Shown: positions 11,141 to 21,984 of the stretch, in pieces
How the letters are laid out: every line of letters begins with the position of its first letter
Numbering within the stretch: the first letter of the stretch is position 1
DNA from: Candidula unifasciata
Lineage: Eukaryota; Mollusca; Gastropoda; Stylommatophora; Geomitridae
Length of the DNA stretch: 64,000 nt
Direction: 5' to 3'
Assembly: GCA_905116865.2 (NCBI GenBank)
Contig: CAJHNH020003171.1
Coordinates: 1 to 64,000 of the forward strand
Made by a program: the position numbers and the translations under genes
The notes under the pieces: model-generated
Told to the model about the DNA's origin: nothing
The model's input: only the letters and a program-made list of their open reading frames with translations
Database searches by the model: none

Positions 11141-11745
11141 TTGGGTACGAAGATCAATCAATGAATCAATCAGGTGCCGTCTCCACAATGAAGGTTGGCT
11201 GCAATGGATCTCCAACAAGCCCTGTCTCTTGCCCTTGATGTACACTCACTCATACTGCTGTTTGTCCATCTCTTGATGTTATCCTCCCACTTGTAACGCT
11301 GTCTGCCTCTTGCTCGCCTACCTTGAACTTTTCCCTCTAGGATGATCTTTACAATACTGTTATGTCTTTTAATGTGGCCAAAATATTTCACTTGACTCTT
11401 TTTTATTTCACCTAGCAACTCTTTTCATTCCTAATTTCCTCAGTACCTCTGTATTTGATAGCTTTTGTTTCCATGAAATACGACCTAATCTTCTGTATAT
11501 GCACATCTCCAAAGAATTGATACGTTTTTCCAGTTGTTTGTTCATTGTCCTTGTCTCTGTGCCATTCAGTAAGGTTGAGAATACATAACATTTGACAATT
11601 CTCATTTTTAATGTATTGCTTATTTCTCTTGATGTCAGTAATTGTGCATGTTGTTGAAAATGTTTTTGGCCATCCCTATTCTTTTCTTGACTTCTGTTTC
11701 ACTTCTGCCGTCACATGTTATTGCTTGTCCAAGATATAAGATAAG
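11141..11745 (-). pseudogene. RTE-like LINE, 3' end (5'-truncated)
   Basis: Minus-strand frames give in order: LYLGQAITCDGRSETEVKKR (after the RT palm), a segment with LLNGTETRTMNK, a segment with LEMCIYRRLGRISW, then QVKYFGHIKRHNSIVKIILE and a GRRARGRQRYKWEDNIKRW stretch. This order is that of the C-terminal region of RTE/BovB-type LINE proteins. Three frames are needed, so at least two frameshifts. The end carries a GATT-type tail (11141-11170), as usual for RTE elements. The first two thirds of the element are absent. Confidence 0.82.
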
Positions 11746-11884
11746 GGTACGAAGATAAGGTAGACAAACAAAACATTCTTGATATCCTAATGTCATGGCA
11801 GGGAAAACTGTCAACACAGGAGCCGATACACATGCATGCCAGCGCTCGTGTTGGTAAGGAACTGACCCAGGGTGGGTTCAGTAC

Positions 11885-12512
11885 GCTATTCTGGTTAAAC
11901 CTTAAGAAGACCTCCCCGGGTCAGTTAACCATGTTTATGTACACACTAGGTCACTTTTGACTGGTACTTGCTCAGGCTCGTCAACTTTGCTGAAAGTTAC
12001 GGGGGTGTCCCGGTGTACTGTTGGCTCGAAAAACTTTCTGCGTTGTCTTCCATTTACGTTTTCATGTCGAAAAGAAAATGCGTGTGAACTAGGTTGCAGC
12101 TATTTCGCGGGAAGGGGGGGAGGGGGGGGGTTGTTAGTGCCAGACCCGCGTGGTTTTGGAACGTCAAAAGCGTTGACGTGCTCGAACATACCACACGCGA
12201 TATCAATGGTGTTGTATATTCCAGCATGTAAGCGCTTTTACCGCTCCAAAACCATGCAGAACTGGCCCTAACACAAACACCCCTATGTGAATGCTGCAAC
12301 CTAGGTCACACGCATTCTCTTTCTCGGAATGAAAACTTAAATGGAAGACAACGCAGAAAGCTTTTTTGAGCAAACATTATACCGGGACACCCCCGTATTT
12401 TTTTAGAAAAGTTGACGTGCCTGAGCAAGCAGCAATCAAAAGTGACCTAGTGTGTACATAGGCGGGGCTAACTTAGCTGGGGAGATCTTTAAAAGGTTTA
12501 CCCCGTAATGTT
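11885..12512. mobile_element. Fold-back (long palindrome) element
   Basis: The left arm (about 11893-12105) and right arm (about 12287-12508) are inverted copies with modest divergence. They share TGTACACACTAGGTCACTTT on the left and its complement on the right, also CCGGTG/TACCGGG and GCGTTGTCTTCCATTTA / TAAATGGAAGACAACGC. The spacer itself is also an imperfect inverted repeat around 12195, so the whole 0.6 kb could fold into one hairpin. No transposase is encoded. A non-autonomous DNA transposon is the likeliest reading; another inverted duplication is possible. Confidence 0.75.
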
Positions 12513-12547
12513 TACCTATTCTGTTTTTGTGGTGGGCGGGGTGGGGT

Positions 12548-12562
12548 AGGGGGGGGGGGGTT
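12548..12562. repeat. Poly(G) run
   Basis: G-rich run next to the fold-back element and the R1 copy. Confidence 0.8.
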
Positions 12563-12569
12563 GAGAATC

Positions 12570-12800
12570 ACTGCCTTCCCAACAAGCATGTCAGACAAGG
12601 GAACCAATAATGGATTTTCTGTGAAGTCGGAGTACATCTACCTGAAAGGTGAGAAACCAACAGTCTGCTAATAAATAAGCGCTCAGTAAAACGGATACGC
12701 AAGCAAAACTCAAATTCTAAACCGAGATCAAATTCAAATAATGGACGATCAACCAGAACTTTCCGCTGCAGTTCACTACCGGTGAACGCTAAACAGAAGA
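12570..12800 (+). repeat. Interspersed repeat R1, copy 2
   Basis: It shares AAGCATGTC, GTCGGAGTACATCTACCTG and the terminal AACCAGAACTTTCCGC block with copies at 3775 and 60300. It ends in AGAAGACAACC and is followed at once by microsatellites, like the copy at 60300. Confidence 0.65.
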
Positions 12801-12859
12801 CAACCACAATGTGTGTGTGTATACACACAAACACACGTATATGCATATACACTTTGACA

Positions 12860-12865
<6 letters not shown>

Positions 12866-12953
<88 letters not shown>

Positions 12954-13053
12954 CATACATACATACATACATACATACATACATACATACATACATACAT
13001 ACATACATACATACATACACATATACATACTCACACACACACACACACACACA
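12866..13053. repeat. Compound (AT)n-(ACAT)n-(AC)n microsatellite
   Basis: AT repeat 12866-12948, ACAT repeat 12949-13018 and AC repeat to about 13053, ending in CGCGCGCG. The long ORFs on both strands here are translations of the repeat. Confidence 0.96.
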
Positions 13054-13849
13054 TCACACGCGCGCGCGTTTGTTGCCTTGTCCTCACGAGTTCTTGAAGT
13101 TATAGTTGTACGCTGCTATGAGGTGTTTGCCAGTGATTCTCAATGTTATTTCTTGCACGCAGACATGAAAGGTTGAAGAAATCCGACACAAACATTTGTG
13201 GGATAGTTTACTCTCTTTACGGATTGTATAGAAGAAAAATGGACTTGGTGTTCAATGAGAATAAGCCTTATTTAAGTGAACAAAAATAATGATAACAGTA
13301 AATGGGTGTGAGTGACCAACATCTCCACTCTCCCCCATCTAAATAAGTTCTCTTTTTAAATATATATTAATTTCGTGTTATTATATTATATCTGTAACTT
13401 GTATTTACCATTCAACGCATTATTATTATTATTTCCACACATAGTTACTTGTATGCTGCTTCACAGTCTCATAGTAATTTATAAAATAAAACCTACACGA
13501 AATCAGAGGTTAGTACCATTCAACCCCAAATGTACAATCATCGCAGAAACTGAAGTGATTGATAAAGATGTAGAAGAAACAATTTAAAAAAACTAAGGCC
13601 AATATTTCCATGGAATATAGGCGCAACAGGCTTGCGGAGAAACTTTAGCTACTTGGCTATTCCATACATTCTAGAAATCCAGGAAAGTAAAATCTATACC
13701 ATCAGTCTGGGTAAGAACTAAGACAGTACAAGTGTAGAAACAGCAAGGAAGTAAGTGTCACTTATAGAGGCATATCCTTGTTGAGGCATGACCAAATGCT
13801 TTCGTAGTAACCATGAATGAACTGGGATACAGAATGTAGTACCGAATCT
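13054..13849. other. No recognisable gene
   Basis: AT-rich unique sequence. A 70-codon ORF (13375-13587) has no recognised domain. Confidence 0.4.
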
Positions 13850-14765
13850 GAGCCCTGCACAGTTCGTATTTAGACAAAAACAGAAGAGGGTCCCAAGAGA
13901 GATCAGCGAAAAGGCAACAGAAGCAAACGCCTAGTGAACATCGCCTTCAGTGATGAAGGGAAAGCTCTCGACAGAGTAAACCGAAGTTTACTGAAGTAAT
14001 TGAAGACTACTGAACAAAGAAGGGAACACTGATGAATAAAGAGGAAACTGAAGTGCATAAGAGTCATCTATAGAGAAACCAAAGATGTTGTTAGGACACG
14101 CGCTGACCTCACAGAGTAGTTCCCAGTGCAATCTGGAGTCAGACAAGCGTGCGATATATCACCTCAGCCATTCATTATATACCTAACAGTATTGCAGACA
14201 GTAACACTGGGCGTCAAGGAATATATAGAATTCAATGAGCTGCTTTTTACGTACGACTAACGCATATTTCACAAAGTAAACAGCTACAGGACCAGCTATA
14301 AAGCCCTAGTCTCAAACAATACACCAAGGACAACATTGAGAAAACAGAATTGATAAGCAGAGGCAGACGTGGCCATACGATAAAAGACCACAGTTTGAAA
14401 CAAGTGCACGGATTTAACAAGAAATCATCAAATGAACAACATCATATATAAACCCACCTCTCTACCGAAGTCTGGCTGTTCCAACATTAACAGATTTTAT
14501 AGTCTTCAAATAAACTTTAGATTCCCACTGTTAGACTTGAACATTATACAGAGGATATAAGATAAAACTAACTACCGGTGGTCAACTGTAATGTATGAGA
14601 AAACCAAGAGAAATGCAGACACTAGAAGAACTTTTGGTCCAGTGTGTTTCGTTAAATATACTGCGACACAAAGACTGAGATTATTGGGCCATCCATTTGG
14701 AATGAACTCAGTGATGCCACAAGGACATGGTACAATCTGAACATAGAAGCATCAAAAGGTAGGGA
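13850..14765 (+). pseudogene. Decayed LINE reverse transcriptase
   Basis: Frame-jumping plus-strand matches are seen: IAFSDEGKALDRVNRSLLK near 13943 resembles RT motif A (F-x-D-x-x-KAFD), with the key phenylalanine/aspartate pair altered. QSGVRQACDISPQPFIIYL near 14130 is motif B. LLFTYD near 14250 is a ruined FADD (motif C). A C-terminal remnant, including LLGHPFG, ends near 14765 where a GAA array begins. Many stops. RTE-like by order and wording, not certain. Confidence 0.65.
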
Positions 14766-14807
14766 AAGCGCTAGAAGATGTGTGGAAGAATAAGAATAAA
14801 AAGAAAA

Positions 14808-14911
14808 AGAAAGAAGAAGAAGAAGAAGAAGAAGAAGAAGAAGAAGAAGAAGAAGAAGAAGAAGAAGAAGAAGAAGAAGAAGAAGAAGAAGAAGAGAAGA
14901 AAAAAAAAGAA

Positions 14912-14946
<35 letters not shown>

Positions 14947-15080
14947 AGAAGAAGAAGAAGAAGAAGAAGAAGAAGAAGAAGAAGAAGAAGAAGAAGAAGA
15001 AGAAGAAGAAGAAAAAGAAGAAAAAAAAGAAGAAGAAGAAAAGAAGAAGAAGAAAAAGAAGAAGAAGAGGAAGAAGACAG
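14808..15080. repeat. (GAA)n trinucleotide array
   Basis: About 270 bases of GAA with a few A-rich breaks, directly after the decayed LINE. It translates as poly-E, poly-K, or poly-S/poly-L on the other strand; those ORFs are artefacts. Confidence 0.96.
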
Positions 15081-15479
15081 CTGATTTAATGCAGAAAAAG
15101 AATTCGCATGTGTGGTACCGGTGCAAAAGCGACTAACAACATATGCCCGATGAGCTTCTTCTATGAAAAGATCCTTCACTTTTATTTATAAACTTGGGAC
15201 TCTTATCATAATTTTCACAGTCACAGGCCTCATTCTGTGACGTTCTTTACAAAAAAAGCTTGGCTTGTGGTTTGCCTACACTGAACCTAACCGACAAGCT
15301 TTGCGGCTACAGGACTCGCGTGGCTGGGACACTCCCTGGCTCGTGTCGTATGTGTTTCTCCCCTTCCGGTTTTCTGGCTATCTCCAGACATGTTATGTCA
15401 AAAGCGTTTCCCCTGTGCCCTTATTTAGTGACCTGTGAAATGTTAAGAGATTATAATGCAGAGATAATCTTCACATCTA
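15081..15479. other. Spacer between inverted GAA and TTC arrays
   Basis: Unique sequence of about 400 bases. No gene recognised. Confidence 0.5.
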
Positions 15480-15656
15480 TGCTTCTTCTTCTTCTTCTTC
15501 TTCTTCTTCTTCTTCTTCTTCTTCTTCTTCTTCTTCTTCTTCTTCTTCTTCTTCTTCTTCTTCTTCTTCTTCTTCTTCTTCTTCTTCTTCTTCTTCTTCT
15601 TCTTCTTCTTCTTCTTTTTCTTCTTCTTCTTGTTTTTCTTCTTCTTCTTCTTCGTC
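15480..15656. repeat. (TTC)n trinucleotide array
   Basis: TTC/CTT repeat, inverted relative to the GAA array at 14808. Confidence 0.96.
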
Positions 15657-16191
15657 TTCCATGCTTATGTTTGTTTGTTTCGTTTTAGTATCCAGAAGCC
15701 ATGAGACTTCCACGCTCATTAAAGCAGTACGTATGTGTTTTGATTACACACGTTCTTAACTGCATAAGGCTGCAGGTAACATCTGGCTAGTGTCGCCATC
15801 AAGGGCAGTGATATAGCAAGGTTATGGGATACCCGTTATAAAAAATTTGCTGTCACCCAACACCATGTGTTTTATGTGTGTGTGTGTGGGTGGGTACATT
15901 TTTTAATTGAAGACGTATGCAATTTGTTTTCTCCCCCCCCCCCCCCCCCCCCCCCACACCCCAAGTGACGACACCCTAGGCAGCCCGCGACCCCTAACGC
16001 CCCTTGCTGCGTCACTGGTTATGGATGCCCTAATGATAACTTCTATGGAGGGATCTGCTTTGTTGGTCTGCCTCCGCGACGGAGATTTCGTTTTTTGTTA
16101 AAGATCAGAATGGTTTGGTAAACCTTTAAGTGTCCGGAGGGGACACACTGATGGATGGATCGATGTTTGTGATTGCAACGTTATGTGCGCC
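15657..16191. other. Unique sequence with a SINE tail scrap and poly(C)
   Basis: GTTTTAGTATCCAGAAGCCA near 15682 resembles the end of SINE family B on the minus strand. A C run of about 24 bases lies at 15932-15955. Confidence 0.45.
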
Positions 16192-16201
16192 TTGAGACCT
16201 T

Positions 16202-16435
16202 GGGTTAGTTGCGTATGCTTTACAGGACGCAGAACCAACCCCTACAGCCCCTGGCTGTTTTGTGGGTTTTTTTGTGTGCAAATTTACATCTAGTAGTTGG
16301 CCATTTCTTTGTGGACGGTCGGCTTTCTTCATACCACTGTGGAAACCAACGCAAGGCGCATGGCCCGCAGCTGGAATTGAACCCAGCATCCCGGCGTTAC
16401 GAAGCGTTCGCATCGACTTGGCCACAGCGCCGACT
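16202..16435 (-). mobile_element. tRNA-derived SINE, family A, copy 2
   Basis: Inverted copy of the 10169 element, with the tRNA-like head at the right end. Flanking direct repeat TTGAGACCTT at 16192-16201 and 16436-16445 marks the target-site duplication. ORFs on both strands over it are not genes. Confidence 0.88.
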
Positions 16436-16445
16436 TTGAGACCTT

Positions 16446-16814
16446 ACATCTCCAGTTTTAGGAAACATCTAATTAGTTGCTTTTACGACTCGTCTGCTAG
16501 GGCACTGCGGGTCTAGCCCCCGCCGCTCCCACCCACTGTAATGAGCCGATACATGTAATCTCCACACAGATTCCACTGGTACAGACTGGCTGAAGGCCAG
16601 CCAGCTGTGGTCTTCTCATTATGGAATAAAGTGACCAGCTCCCTCTTAAGCCTGTTTTGGCTTGAAAATATAATTCGCATAAATAAACAGAGGGGGAATC
16701 CCCGTGACCGTAGACATATTGAATATATAATAACAAACAGGCTATTGATCGGCACTCATAGAAAGAAGTAGAAATATGGAATGACACTAGGCAGACTAGG
16801 AAATGTAGCTTTCG
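16446..16814. other. Unique sequence ending in a LINE 3' tail motif
   Basis: TGATCGGCACTCATAGAAAG at 16746-16765 is identical to the end of the LINE at 22473 and is followed by AAGTAGAA here and AAGAAGAA there. It is probably the last bases of another copy of that LINE. The body upstream was not recognised as coding. Confidence 0.5.
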
Positions 16815-19054
16815 ACTCCAGCTGGGTAAGTACTAAATACCAGTGCAGTTGTGGGTGAGTTTGTTTACACCGTCTCCAGCTGGGTAAGTACTAGATAACA
16901 GTGCAGTTGTGGGTGATGTTTGTTTATACCGTCTCCAGCTGGGTAGGTACTAGACACCAGTGCAGTTGTGGGTGAGTTTGTTTATACCGTCTACAGCTGG
17001 GTAGGTACTAGATACCAGTGCAGTTGTGGGTGAGTTTGTTTATACCGTCTCCAGCTGGGTAGGTACTAGATACCAGTGCAGTTGTGGGTGAGTTTGTTTA
17101 TACCGTCTCCAGCTGGGTAAGTACTAAATACCAGTGCAGTTGTGAGTGAGTTTGTTTATACCGTCTCCAGCTGGGTAGGTACTAGATACCAGTGCAGTTG
17201 TGGGTGAGTTTGTTCACACCGTCTCCAGCTGGGTAAGTACTAGATACCAGTGCAGTTGTGAGTGAGTTTGTTTATACCGTCTCCAGCTAGGTAAGTACTA
17301 GTTACCAGTGCAGTTGTGAGTGAGTTTGTTTATACCGTCTCCAGCTGGGTAAGTACTAGTTACCAGTGCAGTTGTGGGTGAGTTTGTTCACACCGTCTCC
17401 AGCTGGGTAGGTACTAAATACCAGTGGAGTTGTGAGTGAGTTTGTTTAAACCGTCTCCAGCTGGGTAGGTACTAAATACCAGTGCAGTTGTGGGTGAGTT
17501 TGTTTACACCGTCTCCAGCTGGGTAAGTACTGTATATCAGTGAAGTTGTGGGTGAGTTTGTTCACACCGTCTCCAGCTGGGTAAGTACTAAATACCAGTG
17601 CAGTTGTGGGTGAGTTTGTTTACACCGTCTCCAGCTGGGTAAGTAATAGATAACAGTGCAGTTGTGGGTGATGTTTGTTTACACCGTCTCCAGCTTGGTA
17701 GGTACTAGATACCAGTGCAGTTGTGGGTGAGTTTGTTTACACCGTCTCCAGCTGGGTAGGTACTAGATACCAGTGCAGTTGTGAGTGAGTTTGTTTACAC
17801 CGTCTCCAGCTGGGTAGGTACTAGATACCAGTGCAGTTGTGGGTGAGTTTGTTCACACCGTCTCCAGCTGGGTAAGTACTAGATACCAGTGCAGTTGTGA
17901 GTGAGTTTGTTTATACCGTCTCCAGCTGGGTAAGTACTAGTTACCAGTGCAGTTGTGAGTGAGTTTGTTTATACCGTCTCCAGCTGGGTAAGTACTAGTT
18001 ACCAGTGCTGTTGTGGGTGAGTTTGTTCACACCGTCTCCAGCTGGGTAGGTACTAAATACCAGTGGAGTTGTGAGTGAGTTTGTTTAAACCGTCTCCAGC
18101 TGGGTAGGTACTAAATACCAGTGCAGTTGTGGGTGAGTTTGTTTACACCGTCTCCAGCTGGGTAAGTACTAGATACCAGTGCAGTTGTGGGTGAGTTTGT
18201 TCACACCGTCTCCAGCTGGGTAAGTACTAAATACCAGTGCAGTTGTGGGTGAGTTTGTTTACACCGTCTCCAGCTGGGTAAGTACTAGATACCAGTGCAG
18301 TTGTGAGTGAGTTTGTTTACACCGTCTCCAGCTGGGTAGGTACTAGATACCAGTGCAGTTGTGGGTGAGTTTGTTCACACCGCCTCCAGCTGGGTAAGTA
18401 CTGTATATCAGTGAAGTTGTGGGTGAGTTTGTTTACACCGTCTCCAGCTGGGTAAGTACTAAATACCAGTGCAGTTGTGGGTGAGTTTGTTTACACCGTC
18501 TCCAGCTGGGTAAGTACTAGATACCAGTGCAGTTGTGAGTGAGTTTGTTTACACCGTCTCCAGCTGGGTAAGTACTAGATACCAGTGCAGTTGTGGGTGA
18601 GTTTGTTTATACCGTCTCCAGCTGGGTAAGTACTAGATACCAGTGCAGTTGTGGGTGATGTTTGTTTATACCGTCTCCAGCTGGGTAAGTACTAGATACC
18701 AGTGCAGTTGTGGGTGATGTTTGTTTATACCGTCTCCAGCTGGGTAAGTACTAGATACCAGTGCAGTTGTGGGTGAGTTTGTTTACACCGTCTCCAGCTG
18801 GGTAAGTACTAGATACCAGTGCAGTTGTGGGTGAGTTTGTTTATACCTTCTCCAGCTGGGTAAGTACTAGTTACCAGTGCAGTTGTGGGTGAGTTTGTTT
18901 ACACCGTCTCCAGCTGGGTACGTACTAGATACCAGTGCAGTTGTGGGTGAGTTTGTTTATATCGTCTCCAGCTGGGTAGGTACTAGATACCAGTGCAGTT
19001 GTGGGTGATGTTGTTTATACCGTCTCCAGCTGGGTAGGTACTAGATACCAGTGC
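16815..19054. repeat. 58-bp satellite (about 38-39 units)
   Basis: The unit reads CCGTCTCCAGCTGGGTAAGT, then ACTAGATACCAGTGCAGTTG and TGGGTGAGTTTGTTTACA. Variants include GGTAGGTAC, CTAAATACC, GTGAGTGAG and a one-base-longer GTGATGTTTG. Groups of variants recur in the same order about 639 bases apart (near 17421 and 18060), a higher-order duplication of about 11 units. Not coding: 58 is not a multiple of three and no long frame exists. Confidence 0.97.
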
Positions 19055-19225
19055 CGTGATATTCTCGAAATTAAACAGCTAAGTAATTTTGATCGATGTC
19101 CCCGTCCTCGCCCAGGTCCCCCCCCCCCAATCTTGACTGCTACAGCCAATGAATTTAATTCTAAAAGTTACTCTTGGTATGACCGACTCTAGCATTCATT
19201 TCCAGTTCAGAAAGATTTTGAGTTT

Positions 19226-20313
19226 TGATCGCCAGAAGCTCGTCTGTCACATAACTATAGTTATTCAATCAGGTCGAGACGATTCGGCAAGGTAACTATG
19301 ATCACCAGGAACTCGTCTGTCACAAAACTATAGTTATCAATCTGAGTCGAACAGGGCAAGGTAAGATGATCGCCAGGAACTCGTCTCTCACATAACTATA
19401 GTTATTCAATCAGGTCGAGACGATTCGGCAAGGTAACTAGGATCGCCAGGAACTCGTCTGTCACATAACTATAGTTATTCAATCTGGTTGAGACGATTGG
19501 GCAAGGTAACTATGATCGCCAGGAACTCGTCTCTCACATAACTATAGTTATTCAATCAGGCCGAGACGATTCGGCAAGGTAACTAGGATCGCCAGGAACT
19601 CGTCTGTCACATAACTATAGTTATTCAATCTGGTTGAGACGATTAGTAACTATGATCGCCAGGAACTCGTCTCTCACAATAACTATAGTTAGATCAGGTC
19701 GAGACGATTCGGCAAGGTAACTAGGATCGCCAGGAACTCGTCTGTCACATAACTATAGTTATTCAATCTGGTTGAGACGATTGGGCAAGGTAACTATGAT
19801 CGCCAGGAACTTGTCTGTCACATAACTTTAGTTATTCAATCAGGTCGAGACGATTCGGCAAGGTAACTAGGATCGCCAGGAACTCGTCTGTCACATAACT
19901 ATAGTTATTCAATCTGGTTGAGACGATTCGGCAAGGTAACTAGGATGGCCAGGAACTCGTCTGTCACATAACTATAGTTATTCAATCTGGTTGAGACGAT
20001 TCGGCAAGGTAACTAGGATGGCCAGGAACTCGTCTGTCACATAACTATAGTTATTCAATCTGGTTGAGACGATTCGGCAAGGTAACTAGGATCGCCATTA
20101 ACTCGTCTGTCACATAACTATAGTTATTCAATCTGGTTGAGACGATTCGGCAAGGTAATTAGGATCGCCAGGAACTCGTCTGTCACATAACTTTAGTTAT
20201 TCAATCAGGTCGAGACGATTCGGCAAGGTAACTAGGATCGCCAGGAACTCGTCTGTCACATAACTATAGTTATTCAATCTGGTCGAGACGATTCGGCAAG
20301 GTAACTGGGATCG
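19226..20313. repeat. 73-bp satellite (about 15 units)
   Basis: The unit begins GATCGCCAGGAACTCGTCTG, then TCACATAACTATAGTTATTC, then AATCTGGTTGAGACGATTCG and GCAAGGTAACTAG. Most units carry a perfect 14-base palindrome, ATAACTATAGTTAT. Two early units have small deletions. It lies about 170 bases after the 58-bp satellite, with no unit similarity. Confidence 0.97.
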
Positions 20314-21094
20314 CTACAGCAACTGAGACCCAAAACGACAGACTGAATTACTGCTACATCAGTGACACTATGAACAGGTTAGAAGACAGTCTGATCACTG
20401 GCAGTAACACCACCTTTGGATGGCAAAATAATGAGCAAATTACCCAGTTAAATCCAAGGCGACTGCCTGCACAATGAGACGTATACAACCTGGCCAACCA
20501 GAAGGAGCTGGAACCAAGGAGAAAACATCAGAAATGAAAGGGCAGGAAGAACACAGTTGACAACAACAAAAGAAACGAGTGGTCTGACTTGAAGGCACAA
20601 CGGATTAAGCCCAGAGACGGCGCAAACACAAGAACTTTAGCCACAAAAGTAGCGCAAATAAACCAGACCACAACTATAACCGGAGACCGTTTGCAGCTTC
20701 GGCTCCCTGGTAGCAGGTTGAACGTGGCTGAGATTTTAGTTTTTTCTTAAAAAGACATAGACATGGCATCGAACGTTAAGCAATGAAATTGCCAACGCGA
20801 GCTGACGCCATAATTATAACTGAATCTGGCTAGGATGGGGCTAGCTTCCTAGTCAGCAAGACTGTTTTTTCATTGGATGTTTATCGGTTTATTTAGTCTT
20901 CTCTCTCTAAAAAAGTATGTGATGGTAGGTAAAACAACCGGTGTCTCTCTTTTCATTTTAATGATTATATTAATTGTATACTTTTAAAAATAAACCGGAA
21001 GTCGATTGGGAACTTGGTTCAAACTACGCTGGACGCCATTACTTCCCAGGGCATGTTCTGGTAGTCATATAAGGTTATTTTAGAAGTTACCATC
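20314..21094. other. No recognisable gene
   Basis: Unique sequence. The first part (20320-20700) is A-rich but has no frame of useful length or known motif. Confidence 0.4.
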
Positions 21095-21185
21095 AGTTTT
21101 AAAAAATCCACCTCAACTGAGATTTAAACCTTAAACAATCAGACCTGTAGATAATCATACTAACCACTTCACCACAGCCCAAGTC
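21095..21185 (-). repeat. tRNA-like SINE head fragment (tentative)
   Basis: On the minus strand: GGCTGTGGTGAAGTGGTTAG (box A-like), then AAGGTTTAAATCTCAG (a worn box B), at tRNA-like spacing. No body or duplication identified. Confidence 0.45.
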
Positions 21186-21984
21186 TTTGTTGATAGGAAG
21201 TTAATTTCGCCTAGTTCTGCTTGCTGTCGTTCTGTTTAACACATTGGTCCCTAGAAGCATTCCTGTATTGAAGTACCTTGTAGGATGGCTACTCTCTTGG
21301 CTGTTATAGAACTGTCTTCCCAGAAGTCTGATGTGTTCAAGTGCTTAGCAAATTTGTCCCACACGAAGCGAGCCGAGCTCACAACCGAGACAACAGCAAT
21401 CAATCATCCGCACACTTAGAGCACGCGCCAGTTTTCATGCAGACGCACATTAAGTAAGAGAATATGGTAATCGTGTTTGAGGTCACCATAGTTTGTGCTT
21501 TTAACAGTTGTCATAATCCGTTGTTATTTGACGTCCTAATTCGCAATGAAACGAGGTCACAATTGAATGAAACTGATAACTTTCTTAGTTCTCTGAACTG
21601 CTTATGTGTGGCTCCATGGCGTAGAAGTTAGCGAATGCGGTTAACAATTTCAAGACCCTTTAGTACTAGAGTTTGTTTCCTGTGGTTGAAAGTCGCGCCG
21701 TGGCAGAGATGTATTTGTGATGGTCACTATAACAAAAGTGATAGTCTTTGGTCTGGTGACTCTGGGTTCAAAAACTGGTGGTAAAATTGTTTCGCACCCA
21801 TACAGCTTTGGGTCGACCTGCTTCTCCGACCCTGGCCAAGGACTAAAGCTATTGAATCTGTCGCAGAAAGCGATTAATTAGGATCCATTTTAAGTGACTT
21901 GGGGTCAAGACCAGAAATTATGTCTAGGATTGCCCAGACAACACCAGTCCTTGCCAAATAGCAAACATTTTGGACATCCAAAAA
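21186..21984. other. No recognisable gene
   Basis: Unique sequence. A second weak tRNA-like stretch (CATGGCGTAGAAGTTAGCGA near 21616) lacks a convincing box B. Confidence 0.35.

Noticed and set aside
14778..15136. Lysine- or glutamate-rich protein
   Set aside because: Translation of the GAA array.
15260..15688. 142-codon leucine-rich ORF
   Set aside because: Most of it is the TTC array.
16815..19054. CRISPR-like array of direct repeats
   Set aside because: Units are head-to-tail without unique spacers, and the context is eukaryotic. It is a satellite. The same holds for the 73-, 42-, 38- and 36-bp arrays.
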